From Campylobacterota bacterium (GTDB lineage Bacteria > Campylobacterota > Campylobacteria > Campylobacterales > Nitratiruptoraceae), in contig PUXX01000072.1 in the NCBI GenBank assembly GCA_009659895.1, positions 1 through 35,504 of the forward strand: a stretch of DNA of 35,504 nt, written 5' to 3'. Positions 21,163 through 30,650 of the stretch are shown here, one piece after another; within the stretch, counting starts at the first letter, position 1; the number at the start of each line of letters is the position of its first letter. A program made the position numbers and the translations under genes. The notes below the pieces were generated by a model. The model saw only the letters and a program-made list of their open reading frames with translations, did not search any database and was not told the origin of the DNA.

Positions 21163-21822
21163 ATGATTATCGGAAAAATTGACTATATCAACCTTTTACC
21201 CTTCTATGTCTTTTTAAAAAAGCGCCTCAACTCCCAGGAAAAAGCGGCACTCAACTTCTACAAAGGAGTTCCTAGCCAGATCAACAAAAAGTTCCAAAAG
21301 GGGCGCGTCGAAGCTGCGGTGATCTCTAGTATCATCAGCGCCAAATATAGCTGTAGCGACTTTGGTATCGTAGCCCACAAAAAAGTCGCCAGTGTCTTGG
21401 TCTGCCCAGGTACACACAAAAAAGACGAAGAGTCCGATACCTCCAATATTTTAGCAAAAGTTTTGGGACTTCAAGGAGAGATCCTCATTGGAGACAAAGC
21501 TTTGCGCCACAAACACAAAGGATGTGTCGATCTGGCCAGGAAATGGTACGAAAAGTACCGCCTCCCATTCGTATTCGCCAGATTTTGCTACCGAAAGCGC
21601 CCAAAGGCCTACCAAAAACTGGCCAAGGAGTTTTTAGAGTATAGAGGCAAGATCCCTGACTATATTCTCAAACAATACGCCAGACGGAGCGGACTAAGCT
21701 CCAAAGAGATCCAAGCCTATCTCAAACTCATAGGCTATACCATCTCCATCAAGGAGAAGCGCTCTTTAAAAAAGTTTCTCAAAATAGCCAAAAAGGCTAC
21801 TTCGACTCCAAAAGAGCTCTGA
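21163..21822 (+). CDS. mqnA: Menaquinone biosynthesis protein MqnA-like (chorismate dehydratase, futalosine pathway)
   Basis: IGKIDYINLLPFYVFL, GVPSQINKKFQKGRVEAAVISSI, LIGDKAL and KWYEKYRLPFVFARFCYR motifs. Confidence 0.85.
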   Translation: MIIGKIDYINLLPFYVFLKKRLNSQEKAALNFYKGVPSQINKKFQKGRVEAAVISSIISAKYSCSDFGIVAHKKVASVLVCPGTHKKDEESDTSNILAKVLGLQGEILIGDKALRHKHKGCVDLARKWYEKYRLPFVFARFCYRKRPKAYQKLAKEFLEYRGKIPDYILKQYARRSGLSSKEIQAYLKLIGYTISIKEKRSLKKFLKIAKKATSTPKEL

Positions 21823-23176
21823 TTCGCCTTAGCGTCTCATCCTTGCCCACGATCGCCATCACATCCGCCAGATCTGGACCGCTCATCTTCCCAAGGAGTG
21901 CTACACGCAGGGGCTGACCTATCTTGCCAAAGCCGATCTGGCGCGCTTCGACCACCTCTTTGATGAGATCGTGGTAGTCGCTGGGTAGATGGGGAGTCGC
22001 TCTCTCGAGCCTTTGGGCGAAATCTTGCAGTATCTCCTTCCACTCTCCCTTGCAGGCCTTCTTGCAAGCCTTCTCATCGTACGCTTGAGGCGCTTCCAAG
22101 ATCTCCTTGGCCATTTCGGCCAGCTCTTTGATGGTCTTCGCCCGCTCTTTGAGAGCGTCGAGCAAGATCTCCTTTCGATCGTGATCTCTTACATAGACCC
22201 CGAAATCCTCCAGCAATCCCACCAGCCGATCGTTGGGGGAGTTTTTGATGTAGTGGGCGTTGAGCCACTGGAGCTTGGAGAGGTTGTAAGCCGAGGCCGA
22301 TTTGTTGATATCCTTGGGATCGAAGAGCTCTTTCATCTCCTCTATGCTAAAGATCTCCTGATCCCCGTGGCTCCAGCCAAGGCGCACCAAGAAGTTGAGC
22401 AGAGCCTCGGGCAGATAGCCCATCCGCTTGTACTCCATCACGTCCATCGCCCCGTCTCGTTTGCTCAGCTTCTTGCCCTCTTCGTTGAGGATCATCGGCA
22501 CATGGTAGAACTTGGGGATTTTGAGCCCCAGCGCTTCGTAGACCAAGATCTGCTTGGGAGTGTTGTAGAGGTGATCGTCGCCTCGTATTACGTCGGTCAC
22601 TCCCATGAGCGCATCGTCGATGGCGACGACGAAGTTATAAGTCGGTGTGCCGTCGCTTCTGGCGATGATGAAATCGTCCACCTCCTCGGCTTTGATGACG
22701 ATGGTACCCTTGACCCCGTCCTCGAAGACGATATCTCCCTCCAAGGGGGCTTTGATGCGCACCACCGGCTTCACTCCCGCCGGCGGCTCGCCGCTAAAGT
22801 CTCTATATCTTCGATCGTATCTTGGGCGCTCTCCCCTTTGTAGCTGCTCCTCTCTCAAAGCATCAAGCTCCTCTTTAGTCATGTAGCAGTAATAAGCTTT
22901 GCCCTCATCCAGAAGCTTTTGGATGTAGCGCTTGTAGATATCAAACCGCTTGCTCTGGTAGGCCACGTCACCATCATAATCCAAGCCTACCCACTCAAAA
23001 GCCTCCAAGATAGCTTTGAGCGCATCTTCACTATTTCTTGCTAGATCCGTATCTTCGATCCGAAGCAAAAATTTCCCTCCATTTTTCCTGGCCCACAGCC
23101 AATTAAAAAGCGCCGTACGTAGCCCTCCGATATGCAGATACCCCGTAGGACTTGGAGCAAATCTGGTCACCACCAT
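21797..23176 (-). CDS. gltX: Glutamyl-tRNA synthetase (GltX type)
   Basis: RFAPSPTGYLHIGGLRTALFNWL, RIEDTD, KLSKRDGA motifs. Confidence 0.97.
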   Translation of the reverse strand: MVVTRFAPSPTGYLHIGGLRTALFNWLWARKNGGKFLLRIEDTDLARNSEDALKAILEAFEWVGLDYDGDVAYQSKRFDIYKRYIQKLLDEGKAYYCYMTKEELDALREEQLQRGERPRYDRRYRDFSGEPPAGVKPVVRIKAPLEGDIVFEDGVKGTIVIKAEEVDDFIIARSDGTPTYNFVVAIDDALMGVTDVIRGDDHLYNTPKQILVYEALGLKIPKFYHVPMILNEEGKKLSKRDGAMDVMEYKRMGYLPEALLNFLVRLGWSHGDQEIFSIEEMKELFDPKDINKSASAYNLSKLQWLNAHYIKNSPNDRLVGLLEDFGVYVRDHDRKEILLDALKERAKTIKELAEMAKEILEAPQAYDEKACKKACKGEWKEILQDFAQRLERATPHLPSDYHDLIKEVVEARQIGFGKIGQPLRVALLGKMSGPDLADVMAIVGKDETLRRIRALLESK

Positions 23177-23254
23177 CCCTATCCTTTTTTTTATTTTGAT
23201 TTTAACCTACTCTTAGTTAAAGCGTGGTAAAATCGAAACAAAAAAAGGCGCTTC

Positions 23255-24097
23255 ATGCGAATTTTTCTCATCGGAGCTTTCTTGTCGATCCTCTCTTTGG
23301 CAAGGGTCATAGATGCCGTCGCTATCGTAGTCAACGGCCAGCCCATCACCACCTACGAGATCGAAAAGAGCGCTAGAGAGCTTGGCATACCCCCTAGCAA
23401 GGCCATAGATCTGCTGATCCAAAAGAAGATCGAACAAAGCGAAATAAAACGGCTGGGAATCGATGTGGATGACTTTGAGCTGGAAAGAGCCATAGAGGAG
23501 TTCGCCCGAAAAAAAGGGATGGATATCTTCGATCTGCGCCAGACTCTCCAGCGTCAGGGAATAGGGTGGCAAGAGTACAAAAAGCGCTTCAAAGAGCAGC
23601 TTCTTCGCCAAAAACTCTATGACAAAATCGCCCAGATCCAGATGGGACATATCACAGAAGATCGCCTCAAAGAGTATTACGATACCCATCCAGAGCAGTT
23701 TGAAGTGGCCAAAAGCGTCAGTGTAGTCAAATATATCTCCCCTTCCAAGGAGATCTTAGAGCAGATCCGTAGCAATCCACTCTATGAGCCTACAGATCCT
23801 CTGCTTTTGCAAAAGGGCGAAGAGGTGGTCGATCTAGAAAAGGTCAACCCTCAGTTCGCCGCCATGCTCTCCCAGACTCCCGAAGGCTCCTTCACTCAGA
23901 TCTTACCTCTGGGAGATCGCTACTTGCTTTTGTATATCCAGAGCAAGGAGGGCAAGGAGATCATCCCTTTTGAAGAGGCAAAAGAGTATATTTTAAACAA
24001 ACTTGCTAAAGAGAATAGAGCCAAAGTTATTAAAGACTATTTTGATAAACTTCGTGCCGGAGCAGATATACAAATCTTAAAGGAGCACTATGACTAA
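23255..24097 (+). CDS. Periplasmic peptidyl-prolyl cis-trans isomerase / SurA-PEB4-like chaperone
   Basis: Signal peptide, SurA-N-like VNGQPITTYEIEK, and FTQILPLGDRYLLLYI segment; 280 aa. Confidence 0.8.
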   Translation: MRIFLIGAFLSILSLARVIDAVAIVVNGQPITTYEIEKSARELGIPPSKAIDLLIQKKIEQSEIKRLGIDVDDFELERAIEEFARKKGMDIFDLRQTLQRQGIGWQEYKKRFKEQLLRQKLYDKIAQIQMGHITEDRLKEYYDTHPEQFEVAKSVSVVKYISPSKEILEQIRSNPLYEPTDPLLLQKGEEVVDLEKVNPQFAAMLSQTPEGSFTQILPLGDRYLLLYIQSKEGKEIIPFEEAKEYILNKLAKENRAKVIKDYFDKLRAGADIQILKEHYD

Positions 24098-25262
24098 AGA
24101 GGATTTTTTCGCAATCGTCGAAGAGGTGCAAAATAGCGCCTACTATCGCCAGCCTTTGGCCTTTGGTATAGCCAGAGTCGACAGAGGCCAAAAAAACCCC
24201 GACAAGATCTTGCAAGCTACGTTCCCATTCATCAACTACGAAGAGAACTACGGCAGTGCCGCTATTTTTCAAAAGGCTCTCAATGAATCTGGCCAACCGA
24301 TCCCCCAAGAAGGTGACGAGGCGATCTTCGATGTCACACCAGCCTTCGTCCAAAACGCCTTGGCCCTTTGCTCTCCATGGCTTGACGAAGCGATAGGGGA
24401 TGCCCACAAAAATGTGCAGGTGATGAAGTTTTTGAGCGAGCAAGAGGATCTGAGTGATTATAGAGTGGTCTTCTTATTTGCAGACGCAGCTCCTCAAAGT
24501 GTCGAAGCGGTCTATCTCAAACTCTACGCCCTCTCCACGGGCAAAGCGCCTCTACGTGGCGTCAACCTAAACGGGGCTTTTGGGATCTTGCACAATGTCG
24601 CTTGGAGCGGCACCAAGCCAATCGAGCTTGAGTGGCTCAGAGAAAATGAACTTGCACTTAAAATGAGCGGCCAATACCCCGTCATCGACGCGGTGGATAA
24701 GTTCCCAAGATTTTTACAGCATATCATCCCAGCCGACAATACCCGGATCTTGGACGCAAGCAAGGTGCGCATGGGAGCCCAGCTGGCAGCTGGCACCACG
24801 GTGATGCCTGGAGCTAGCTATATCAACTTCAACGCCGGGACTTTGGGACCTGTCATGGTCGAGGGACGTATCAGCTCTAGCGCGGTTGTCGGCAAAGGGA
24901 GCGACGTGGGCGGTGGCGCTTCGATCCTGGGAGTGCTTAGCGGTACTAGTGGCAACCCTATCAGCATCGGTGAGAACTGCCTCCTTGGAGCCAACTCCGT
25001 CACCGGTATTCCCTTGGGTGATGGCTGCATCGTCGATGCGGGTATCGCCGTATTGGAGGGGACCAAGTTTTTTGTGAGTGAAGAGGATTTTGAGCGTATC
25101 AAAGAGGCCAATCCCCAGTGGGACGCTCAATACAAAGAGATCTTCAAAGGAAGAGAGCTTGCAGGTCTTAGCGGTCTGCATTTTCGCCAGGACTCTACGA
25201 CAGGCCAGATGAAGGTCTTCCGATCAAGCAAAGAGGTCAAACTCAACGAAGAACTCCACTAA
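24090..25262 (+). CDS. dapD: 2,3,4,5-tetrahydropyridine-2,6-dicarboxylate N-succinyltransferase (long form)
   Basis: Left-handed beta-helix hexapeptides (GAQLAAGTTVMPGASYINFNAGTLGPVMVEGRISSSAVVGKGSDVGGGASI). Confidence 0.93.
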   Translation: MTKEDFFAIVEEVQNSAYYRQPLAFGIARVDRGQKNPDKILQATFPFINYEENYGSAAIFQKALNESGQPIPQEGDEAIFDVTPAFVQNALALCSPWLDEAIGDAHKNVQVMKFLSEQEDLSDYRVVFLFADAAPQSVEAVYLKLYALSTGKAPLRGVNLNGAFGILHNVAWSGTKPIELEWLRENELALKMSGQYPVIDAVDKFPRFLQHIIPADNTRILDASKVRMGAQLAAGTTVMPGASYINFNAGTLGPVMVEGRISSSAVVGKGSDVGGGASILGVLSGTSGNPISIGENCLLGANSVTGIPLGDGCIVDAGIAVLEGTKFFVSEEDFERIKEANPQWDAQYKEIFKGRELAGLSGLHFRQDSTTGQMKVFRSSKEVKLNEELH

Positions 25263-25897
25263 CTCCCAAGGGTCTCCTTGGCCCTTTGGGAGTGATTTTT
25301 GTAGGTACTCCATTTTGGTGCATACTCCTGGGCTTCATTGCCCCATCCATACCACCCATCCTTGGTACCTCTAGCGAACATCTCCAGATATGGACCAGGA
25401 CTACAAGACTCTATGAGCCTATACTGCTCATCCGGTTTTCTTGAGTGCTCCCTCTTGCGAGCCAAGATAATATTCTCTTGGGTTCTGGCGGGAGGAAGTG
25501 TCCGTGCATTTTTGCCCCGCACACCAAAAAGTATCATCTCCGTCACATTTCGAAAATAAAACCCCACACCTCTTCTATCTGGTCCTCCATCTTTTCGCAC
25601 CTTATACCAGATAAGATTGGTTTTATAAGTAAAACCCCATGCTTCCATGACCTCAAGCCCTTCTTTAAGCAAAGCATTCGGTACCCAAAGATAAAGATGG
25701 GCAGGCTCTTCGACCACTTCATATACGGGGATCGATTTTATCTCTTCAAGAGAGAGTGTAGGATAGCGGGTACAGTATCTATACTCTGGAGCCATTTTCC
25801 CCAGCCGATTTCGAAACTGCCATGGAGGATCAGCCAAGACGGTATGAAAGCGATGGGACCCTATCTGACGCAAAAAGTCTAGGCCCACATCCCTCAT
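25259..25897 (-). CDS. MT-A70 family DNA (adenine) methyltransferase
   Basis: VLADPPWQFRNR (DPPW), LYLWVPNALLKEGLEVMEAWGF, NLIWYKV, HSRKPDEQYRLIE, LEMFARG motifs. Confidence 0.92.
   Translation of the reverse strand: MRDVGLDFLRQIGSHRFHTVLADPPWQFRNRLGKMAPEYRYCTRYPTLSLEEIKSIPVYEVVEEPAHLYLWVPNALLKEGLEVMEAWGFTYKTNLIWYKVRKDGGPDRRGVGFYFRNVTEMILFGVRGKNARTLPPARTQENIILARKREHSRKPDEQYRLIESCSPGPYLEMFARGTKDGWYGWGNEAQEYAPKWSTYKNHSQRAKETLGS
25262..25300 (+). terminator. Probable Rho-independent terminator of dapD
   Basis: ACTCCCAAGGG...CCCTTTGGGAGT stem (one bulge) followed by GATTTTT, immediately after the dapD TAA. Confidence 0.65.
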
Positions 25898-25899
25898 GG

Positions 25900-27243
25900 C
25901 TACTTTAAATACTTCTCGTCGATATATTTGGTATCGAAGTTGTTGGAGATGAAGTCTGGATTCTCCATCATCTTACGATGAAAATCGATGGTGGTCTTGA
26001 TACCTCCCACCTCAAACTCATCGAGTGCCCGCTTCATCTTGGCGATCGCCCTCTCTCGATCCTCGCCCCAGACGATGAGCTTGGCTATCATGGAGTCGTA
26101 GTAGGGTGGTACGATGTAGTTGCAGTAGACATGGCTATCGAGCCGCACGTCTTTGCCCCCGGGGGCTATCCATCTCTTGATCTTACCCGGGCTTGGGATG
26201 AACTTTTGGGGATCTTCGGCGTTGATACGGCACTCGATAGCGTGGCCTTTGAGCCGGACCTCATCTTGACTAAAGAGCTTCTCTCCTTCGGCGATTCGTA
26301 TCATCCACTCCACGATGTCGATGCCGCTGACCATCTCACTCACCGGGTGTTCGACTTGGAGCCTCGTGTTCATCTCCATAAAGTAAAAATTCTTGTCCGC
26401 ATCGACCAAAAACTCGATCGTCCCGGCATTTTCGTAGCCGATCGCTTTGGCCGCCTTGACCGCTACGTCGTGAAGCTTGGCTCTGGTCGCATCGTCCAAA
26501 AAGACCGCCGGAGATTCCTCCACCATCTTTTGGTGGCGTCTTTGAAGGGAGCAGTCCCTCTCGCCGATATGGACCACGTTGCCGTGGCTATCGCCCAAGA
26601 GCTGCACCTCGATATGGCGAGGGTTTTTGATAAATTTTTCCATATAGATCGTGCCGTCCCCAAAAGCGCTGATAGCCTCGCTCTCAGCAGCTAAGTAGGC
26701 GTTTTCGATATAGCTCTCATCCTCGACTACCCTCATACCCTTACCACCACCCCCGCTGGCAGCTTTTAAAATCACGGGATATCCTATCTCCTTGGCGACT
26801 TTTTTTGCCTCCTCGACGCTTCCTATCGCCCCTTCGCTTCCGGGTACCACCGGTACTCCTGCCTTCTTCATCACCTCTTTAGCCTTGGACTTGTCGCTCA
26901 TAAGCTGCATCACCTCAAGGCTTGGGCCTATGAACTTGATGCCGTGGAGGTTGCAGATCTCCACGAACTGCTGATTCTCGCTCAAAAAGCCGTATCCGGG
27001 GAAGATAGCATCCGCCTCGGCGATCTCCGCGGCACTGATAATGGCAGGGATATTGAGATAGCTCTCGCTGCTCTTCTCCCCTCCGATACAGATAGCCGCG
27101 TCGGCAAGCTTGAGGTAGTGGGCATCTTTGTCCGCCTTGGAGTAGACGGCTATCGCCTTTTTGCCCATCTCCTTGATGGTGCGGATGGCTCTAAGAGCGA
27201 TTTCGCCTCTGTTGGCTATGAGGATCCTCTCCAGCTTTCCCAT
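25900..27243 (-). CDS. accC: Acetyl-CoA carboxylase biotin carboxylase subunit
   Basis: ILIANRGEIALRAIRT, KAASGGGGKGMR, HIGERDCSLQRRHQK, MEMNTRLQVEHPVSE motifs. Confidence 0.97.
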   Translation of the reverse strand: MGKLERILIANRGEIALRAIRTIKEMGKKAIAVYSKADKDAHYLKLADAAICIGGEKSSESYLNIPAIISAAEIAEADAIFPGYGFLSENQQFVEICNLHGIKFIGPSLEVMQLMSDKSKAKEVMKKAGVPVVPGSEGAIGSVEEAKKVAKEIGYPVILKAASGGGGKGMRVVEDESYIENAYLAAESEAISAFGDGTIYMEKFIKNPRHIEVQLLGDSHGNVVHIGERDCSLQRRHQKMVEESPAVFLDDATRAKLHDVAVKAAKAIGYENAGTIEFLVDADKNFYFMEMNTRLQVEHPVSEMVSGIDIVEWMIRIAEGEKLFSQDEVRLKGHAIECRINAEDPQKFIPSPGKIKRWIAPGGKDVRLDSHVYCNYIVPPYYDSMIAKLIVWGEDRERAIAKMKRALDEFEVGGIKTTIDFHRKMMENPDFISNNFDTKYIDEKYLK

Positions 27244-27696
27244 CTAGAGCCTCTCTACCAAAAATAGGGGCATATCGTACTCTACCGGCTGGCCGTCCTC
27301 GACCAAAATTTCCAAAATCTTACAATCGAACTCCGCCTCTATTTCGTTGAAGATCTTCATCGCCTCGATGATACCGATGGTCTGGCCTTTCTTGACGGTA
27401 TCGCCTACTTGCACGAAGGGAGGGCTGTCGGGGCTGGGAGCTCGATAGAAGGTCCCTACCATCGGAGAGGTGATATATTCGCCCTTCTTCTTCGCAGCTT
27501 CCAAATTCTCCTCTTTGGCGGCGGCTTGCGGAGCGGGCAGAGCGGCGGCTTGAGGGGCGCTCTGCGCAGAATCGGCAGGGGCTTGGCCTATCTCCTTTCG
27601 CAAGGTGATCTCGACATCATCTTTTTTGAGTTTAAATTTGCTAAGTCCACTTTTATCAAAAATTTTTATCAGTTCTTTGATCTCTTTGAAATCCAT
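27244..27696 (-). CDS. accB: Acetyl-CoA carboxylase biotin carboxyl carrier protein
   Basis: Biotinylation motif [14 protein letters not shown], Ala/Pro-rich linker, next to accC. Confidence 0.96.
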   Translation of the reverse strand: MDFKEIKELIKIFDKSGLSKFKLKKDDVEITLRKEIGQAPADSAQSAPQAAALPAPQAAAKEENLEAAKKKGEYITSPMVGTFYRAPSPDSPPFVQVGDTVKKGQTIGIIEAMKIFNEIEAEFDCKILEILVEDGQPVEYDMPLFLVERL

Positions 27697-27766
27697 TCCG
27701 TCTCCTCAGAAGTGTAGTAGTATGCTATAATATCATAAATTTTATAAAGCCACTCTAAGGGAATTT

Positions 27767-28324
27767 ATGGGACTCAAAGCCGATTGTTGGATACGAAAAA
27801 AGGCACTTGAAGAAGGGATGATCGAACCCTTTTGTGAAGATCAAATAGGCCAAGGCGTGGTTAGCTATGGTCTTAGCAGCTACGGCTACGATATACGTGT
27901 GAGTGATGAGTTTAAGATCTTTACCAACGTCAACGCCGAAGTGGTCGATCCCAAGGCTTTTGATGAGCGAAACGTGGTGGACTTCAAAGGCGACGTCTGT
28001 ATCGTCCCGCCCAACTCTTTCGCCCTGGCACGCACGGTGGAGTATTTTCGTATCCCTCGCAACGTCCTTGCTATATGTGTGGGAAAAAGCACTTATGCCA
28101 GATGCGGTATCATCGTCAACGTCACTCCCTTTGAGCCGGAGTTCGAGGGGCATATCACCATCGAGATATCCAACACCACCCCCCTCCCGGCCAAGATCTA
28201 TGCCAACGAGGGGATAGCGCAGGTGCTCTTTTTCGAAGGGGACGAAGATTGTGAAGTAAGCTACAAAGACAAAAGAGGCAAATACCAGCAGCAAACCGGC
28301 ATCACCCTCCCCCGCATCCTCTAA
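27767..28324 (+). CDS. dcd: dCTP deaminase
   Basis: [70 protein letters not shown]. Confidence 0.96.
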   Translation: MGLKADCWIRKKALEEGMIEPFCEDQIGQGVVSYGLSSYGYDIRVSDEFKIFTNVNAEVVDPKAFDERNVVDFKGDVCIVPPNSFALARTVEYFRIPRNVLAICVGKSTYARCGIIVNVTPFEPEFEGHITIEISNTTPLPAKIYANEGIAQVLFFEGDEDCEVSYKDKRGKYQQQTGITLPRIL

Positions 28325-28701
28325 TGCTCCACTCCGATATCCCGTCTGGCGTTGGTGACGGCGATGTAAAAACCTACCACCACGTCAAGCGTCTGGGCCT
28401 CAAGTGCCAACCAAAAGAGCGGTGAAGGCACGCCTCCTTGCTTGACGTAGACATAGACGATATAGCCAAAGACGGCGATGAGGAGCAAAAAGGACATGAA
28501 AAAGTCGAGCCAACTGGCAGGTCCTGAGAGGGCGAACATAGCGGATTTGACCATCTCGATGGAGAGCGTAAAGATAAGTAGCCCGGAGACAATGAGGGCG
28601 AAGGTGTAGTTGTCTTTATACTCGATATAGCCAAACTCATGCAAAAAAATGAGCGCTATGGGAATGATATTAAGAGGCAGCAACGAAAAAAAGATACGCA
28701 T
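28321..28701 (-). CDS. Hypothetical integral membrane protein (about 4 TM)
   Basis: 126 aa hydrophobic protein; shares a CTAA stop overlap with dcd. Confidence 0.75.
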   Translation of the reverse strand: MRIFFSLLPLNIIPIALIFLHEFGYIEYKDNYTFALIVSGLLIFTLSIEMVKSAMFALSGPASWLDFFMSFLLLIAVFGYIVYVYVKQGGVPSPLFWLALEAQTLDVVVGFYIAVTNARRDIGVEH

Positions 28702-28710
28702 CCAGACTCC

Positions 28711-30429
28711 TTATAAAAATTTTCTCTCAAACCAGAGCAAAAAGGCCAGTACCAGCCAAAAATGGCGAGAGAATCTATTTCGTTTTGCTGATTGTATCAA
28801 AAAATCAAGCTGATCGGGCTTGAAAAAGAGAATCTGATCGTTGATCTCTCGCATCTTTTCTATAAGATCGCTTCTTTGGATCCACTCCATATGAGGATAG
28901 GAAAAGCCCCTCTTTTTGCGCTCTATGACACTTCTTGGGATATAGTGTCTGGCCACTCTCTTAAGCGCCGCTTTGGGTCCTTCACTTCGTCTTGGATCCC
29001 CAAAAGCCGCCGAGGCGACGGCGCTATCGAGCAGAGGTGTTCTGGCCTCTATGGTATGAGCCATGCTGGTCATATCTAGCTTTTTTAGATAAAGAGCCTC
29101 CAGACGAACTCTAAGATCGACGAAGCTAAAAAAGTCCCAAAGGCTTTGCCATCCATGCTCCTCCCACTCCCTAAAGACGGGCTCAAGAGCTTGGAGTGAT
29201 TCGCCATCACGAACGTTTTGGCGAAGGAAGAGATTTTTTTGCAGATCGGTAAAGACCTCGCAACTGCTTCGAAAAATCTCCTCGTCGCTCAAAGCCCTCT
29301 TATACCACTCCCACTCCTTGTTGGGGCTAAAGTGGGCTTTGAAGTAGTTTTTGAGCCAGTTTTTGTATTTGAGCTCTCTGGCCTTATAGAGATCGAAAAA
29401 CTCAAAGTATTGGCGATAGCCCAAAAAGAGCTCGTCTCCCCCCTCGCCACTGAGCACCACCCGAAATCCGGCCTCTTTTACCTTGCCCAAAAGATACCAA
29501 AGAGGCAGCGCCGCACTATCGCCGATAGGCTCGTCGTAGTGATCGACTAAAAATTCCAAACTCTCAAAGAAATTCTCCTCTTTGAATATCACCTCGTGGT
29601 GGAGGCTACCTATGTGTCGGCTCACCTCCTTGGCAAAAGGCAGTTCGCTATAGCGCCCCTCCTCGTAGCCGATACTGAAGGTATGAAGCTCTCCTTGAAG
29701 CTTCTTAGCCATAGCGCTTACCAGCGAACTATCGACACCGCCGCTAAGAAGCGCCGCCACCTCAAAATCTCCTTGGAGCCGCTTTTTTACCGACTCTTGA
29801 AGCACTGCTTCAAGATCAAAAGAGTCCCATTTCAAAGGCGTATCGAAGCGCTCGATCCTAAAATCTCTCGTAGCGATATCAAGGCTTAGCAGCTCTCCTC
29901 CAAGAAGCTTTCTGACTCCCCTATAAAAGGTGCGCCGATCTGGCACTGCCCCAAAGGAGAGGTAAGAGCTAAGAGCCTCCTTCTCAAACTCCAACCTCCC
30001 CACATACTCTTCTATTGCCTTGATCTCCGAGGCAAAGCAGAAAAAATCGGCCCCTTCGTAGTAGTAAAGAGGCTTCTTGCCGAAAATATCTTTGGCCAAG
30101 TAGAGCCGTTTCTTATCCGCCAACCCAAAGGCGAACATCCCGTCCAGTCGCTTGAAATCGGGAGCGACCTTTAAAATCGCGGCGGTGTCGTTTGGGACTT
30201 GGAGCGCTTCGTAGTTGTAGATTTCGCCGTTGAAGACGACGACTTTTTCTTCGCTTTCCATAGGTTGGTGGGCATCTTTATCCACGATATAGAGGCGATT
30301 GTGCCCCAAAAAGAGATTCTCTCTTTTATAGACGCCCCGCTCATCCTTGCCCCTATGGGCGATGCGATCTAAAGCTCGAAGCGCTCTTGCTTCGTCGATC
30401 TTGCCGACAACGCCGAAAAAGCCGCACAT
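28711..30429 (-). CDS. asnB: Asparagine synthase (glutamine-hydrolysing)
   Basis: MCGFFGVVG N-terminal nucleophile Cys, VFNGEIYNYEAL, LLSGGVDSSLVSAMA, LSGEGGDELFLGY motifs. Confidence 0.95.
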   Translation of the reverse strand: MCGFFGVVGKIDEARALRALDRIAHRGKDERGVYKRENLFLGHNRLYIVDKDAHQPMESEEKVVVFNGEIYNYEALQVPNDTAAILKVAPDFKRLDGMFAFGLADKKRLYLAKDIFGKKPLYYYEGADFFCFASEIKAIEEYVGRLEFEKEALSSYLSFGAVPDRRTFYRGVRKLLGGELLSLDIATRDFRIERFDTPLKWDSFDLEAVLQESVKKRLQGDFEVAALLSGGVDSSLVSAMAKKLQGELHTFSIGYEEGRYSELPFAKEVSRHIGSLHHEVIFKEENFFESLEFLVDHYDEPIGDSAALPLWYLLGKVKEAGFRVVLSGEGGDELFLGYRQYFEFFDLYKARELKYKNWLKNYFKAHFSPNKEWEWYKRALSDEEIFRSSCEVFTDLQKNLFLRQNVRDGESLQALEPVFREWEEHGWQSLWDFFSFVDLRVRLEALYLKKLDMTSMAHTIEARTPLLDSAVASAAFGDPRRSEGPKAALKRVARHYIPRSVIERKKRGFSYPHMEWIQRSDLIEKMREINDQILFFKPDQLDFLIQSAKRNRFSRHFWLVLAFLLWFERKFL

Positions 30430-30650
30430 CACTTTTTAGGATAGAATTTGGTGATGGAATACTCTTCTCGTTTGAGCTTATCGGCTTGATCGTATTCATA
30501 CTCTTCCAAATGCTCGTTGAGCACCTCGGCCATCACCTTGAGACGATCTTCTACGTTGAGTTGGGGAAGCTCCTCTTCCAAAAAGGTATAAAGATCACTC
30601 TTTTGCTTTTGACACTTTTGATGTAAATTTTTGATTTTTTCTAAATCCAT
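30429..30650 (-). CDS. Hypothetical small protein
   Basis: MDLEKIKNLHQKCQ... (73 aa). Short start at 30648-30650, overlapping the corA 3' end; stop overlaps the asnB ATG. Confidence 0.6.
   Translation of the reverse strand: MDLEKIKNLHQKCQKQKSDLYTFLEEELPQLNVEDRLKVMAEVLNEHLEEYEYDQADKLKREEYSITKFYPKK

Noticed and set aside
21785-21799. TAGCC-AAAAA-GGCTA hairpin at the mqnA/gltX convergent overlap as a terminator
   Set aside because: The stem is only 5 bp with a short T-run; too weak to call as a feature.
21989-22843. 284-aa plus-strand ORF antisense to gltX
   Set aside because: Fully overlaps conserved gltX coding sequence; no recognisable domain; long antisense ORFs are expected from codon bias.
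25978-26694. 238-aa plus-strand ORF antisense to accC
   Set aside because: Shadow ORF of highly conserved accC; no recognisable domain.
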